DNA of 64,000 bases from Mesostigma viride. Its lineage: Eukaryota; Streptophyta; Mesostigmatophyceae; Mesostigmatales; Mesostigmataceae. Position 1 is the stretch's first letter. Every line of letters begins with the position of its first letter. The position numbers and the translations under genes are program-made. Shown here piece after piece: positions 63,798 through 64,000 of this stretch. Below the pieces are notes generated by a model. That model searched no databases. It was not told the DNA's origin and saw nothing but the letters and a program-made list of their open reading frames with translations. The DNA lies in contig RPFO01000003.1 in NCBI GenBank assembly GCA_009746045.1, forward strand, positions 1 to 64,000. The letters run 5' to 3'.

Positions 63798-64000
63798 GCC
63801 GGTCCGTGGTAAGCCACGAGCCACGAGCCACGAGGTAGCCATGGCTGTCGGAGCTCATAACTTTTACGTTTGAGCCCCGAATTCAGCTGTGAATATCACA
63901 ATCGCTTCGTCTTTCTTAGACGCACATGCTGATATAATTTTCCGAAGCTATAACGCAATATATGACGAGCAAACGCCCCTTGCCGCAACGCAGCCTGGCG
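63798..64000 (+). mobile_element. ORF1-only (or LINE C) element, 5' end, cut by window edge
   Basis: Starts with the CCACGAGGTAGCCATGGCTGTCGG leader, GCTCATAACTTTTACG (63,853), the hairpin region TCTTTCTTAGACG, GATATAATTTTCC, then the ORF1 start region at about 63,963 (an ACG in place of ATG: GACGAGCAAACGC). Continues beyond the window. Confidence 0.75.

Overview
The window is nuclear DNA of a green alga whose left end is viral. The host assignment rests on two genes. A seven-exon ribose-phosphate pyrophosphokinase gene (38.2-43.0 kb, minus strand) encodes a protein of plant plastid PRS1/2 type, and a WDR3/Utp12 ribosome-biogenesis gene (44.3-47.8 kb, plus strand) lies head to head with it. 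Both have high-GC coding sequence, and the introns are GT-AG. Which alga it is cannot be told from this sequence.

Region 1 (1-14.6 kb) is a dense, intron-free, GC-rich block that looks like an endogenous large DNA virus. It carries the 3' end of a B12-dependent (class II) ribonucleotide reductase, a broken fibre-like gene, two paralogous surface proteins built from Ig-like repeats and carbohydrate-binding-like C-termini, an Ala-rich one-TM protein, a 1065-residue VETF/D6-D11-type helicase and several unknown small genes. Region 2 (14.9-16.4 kb) is a large imperfect palindrome centred near 15,924, flanked by 496-bp direct repeats. It resembles two viral termini fused through a hairpin end. Beyond it (17.0-18.1 kb) lie two more virus-like minus-strand genes and minisatellites, ending at about 18.9 kb against a host retroelement.

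Region 3 (18.9-36.4 kb) is repeat-dominated: truncated and full-length RTE-like LINEs, two nested TTAA (piggyBac-type) elements, a 2-kb polypurine tract joined to (GTGC)n, and a 184-bp satellite. Region 4 (36.4-48.4 kb) holds the two host genes. Region 5 (48.4-62.9 kb) is a single degenerate LINE copy split by at least five insertions, most with recognisable target-site duplications: a second LINE, two copies of an ORF1-only retroelement (one of them nested inside that second LINE), a hAT-type element and a 4.05-kb TIR element. The last kilobase holds another LINE fragment and the start of a further ORF1-only element.

The retroelements form a system. LINE families A and C and the ORF1-only element share a 5' leader with a hairpin, and a 3'-terminal stem-loop (short GC stem, CAAC loop) followed by a short-repeat tail. 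This suggests that one reverse transcriptase moves them all. Single-base frameshifts in G or C runs recur in viral genes and also in the essential WDR3 gene, so part of the apparent decay may be consensus error.
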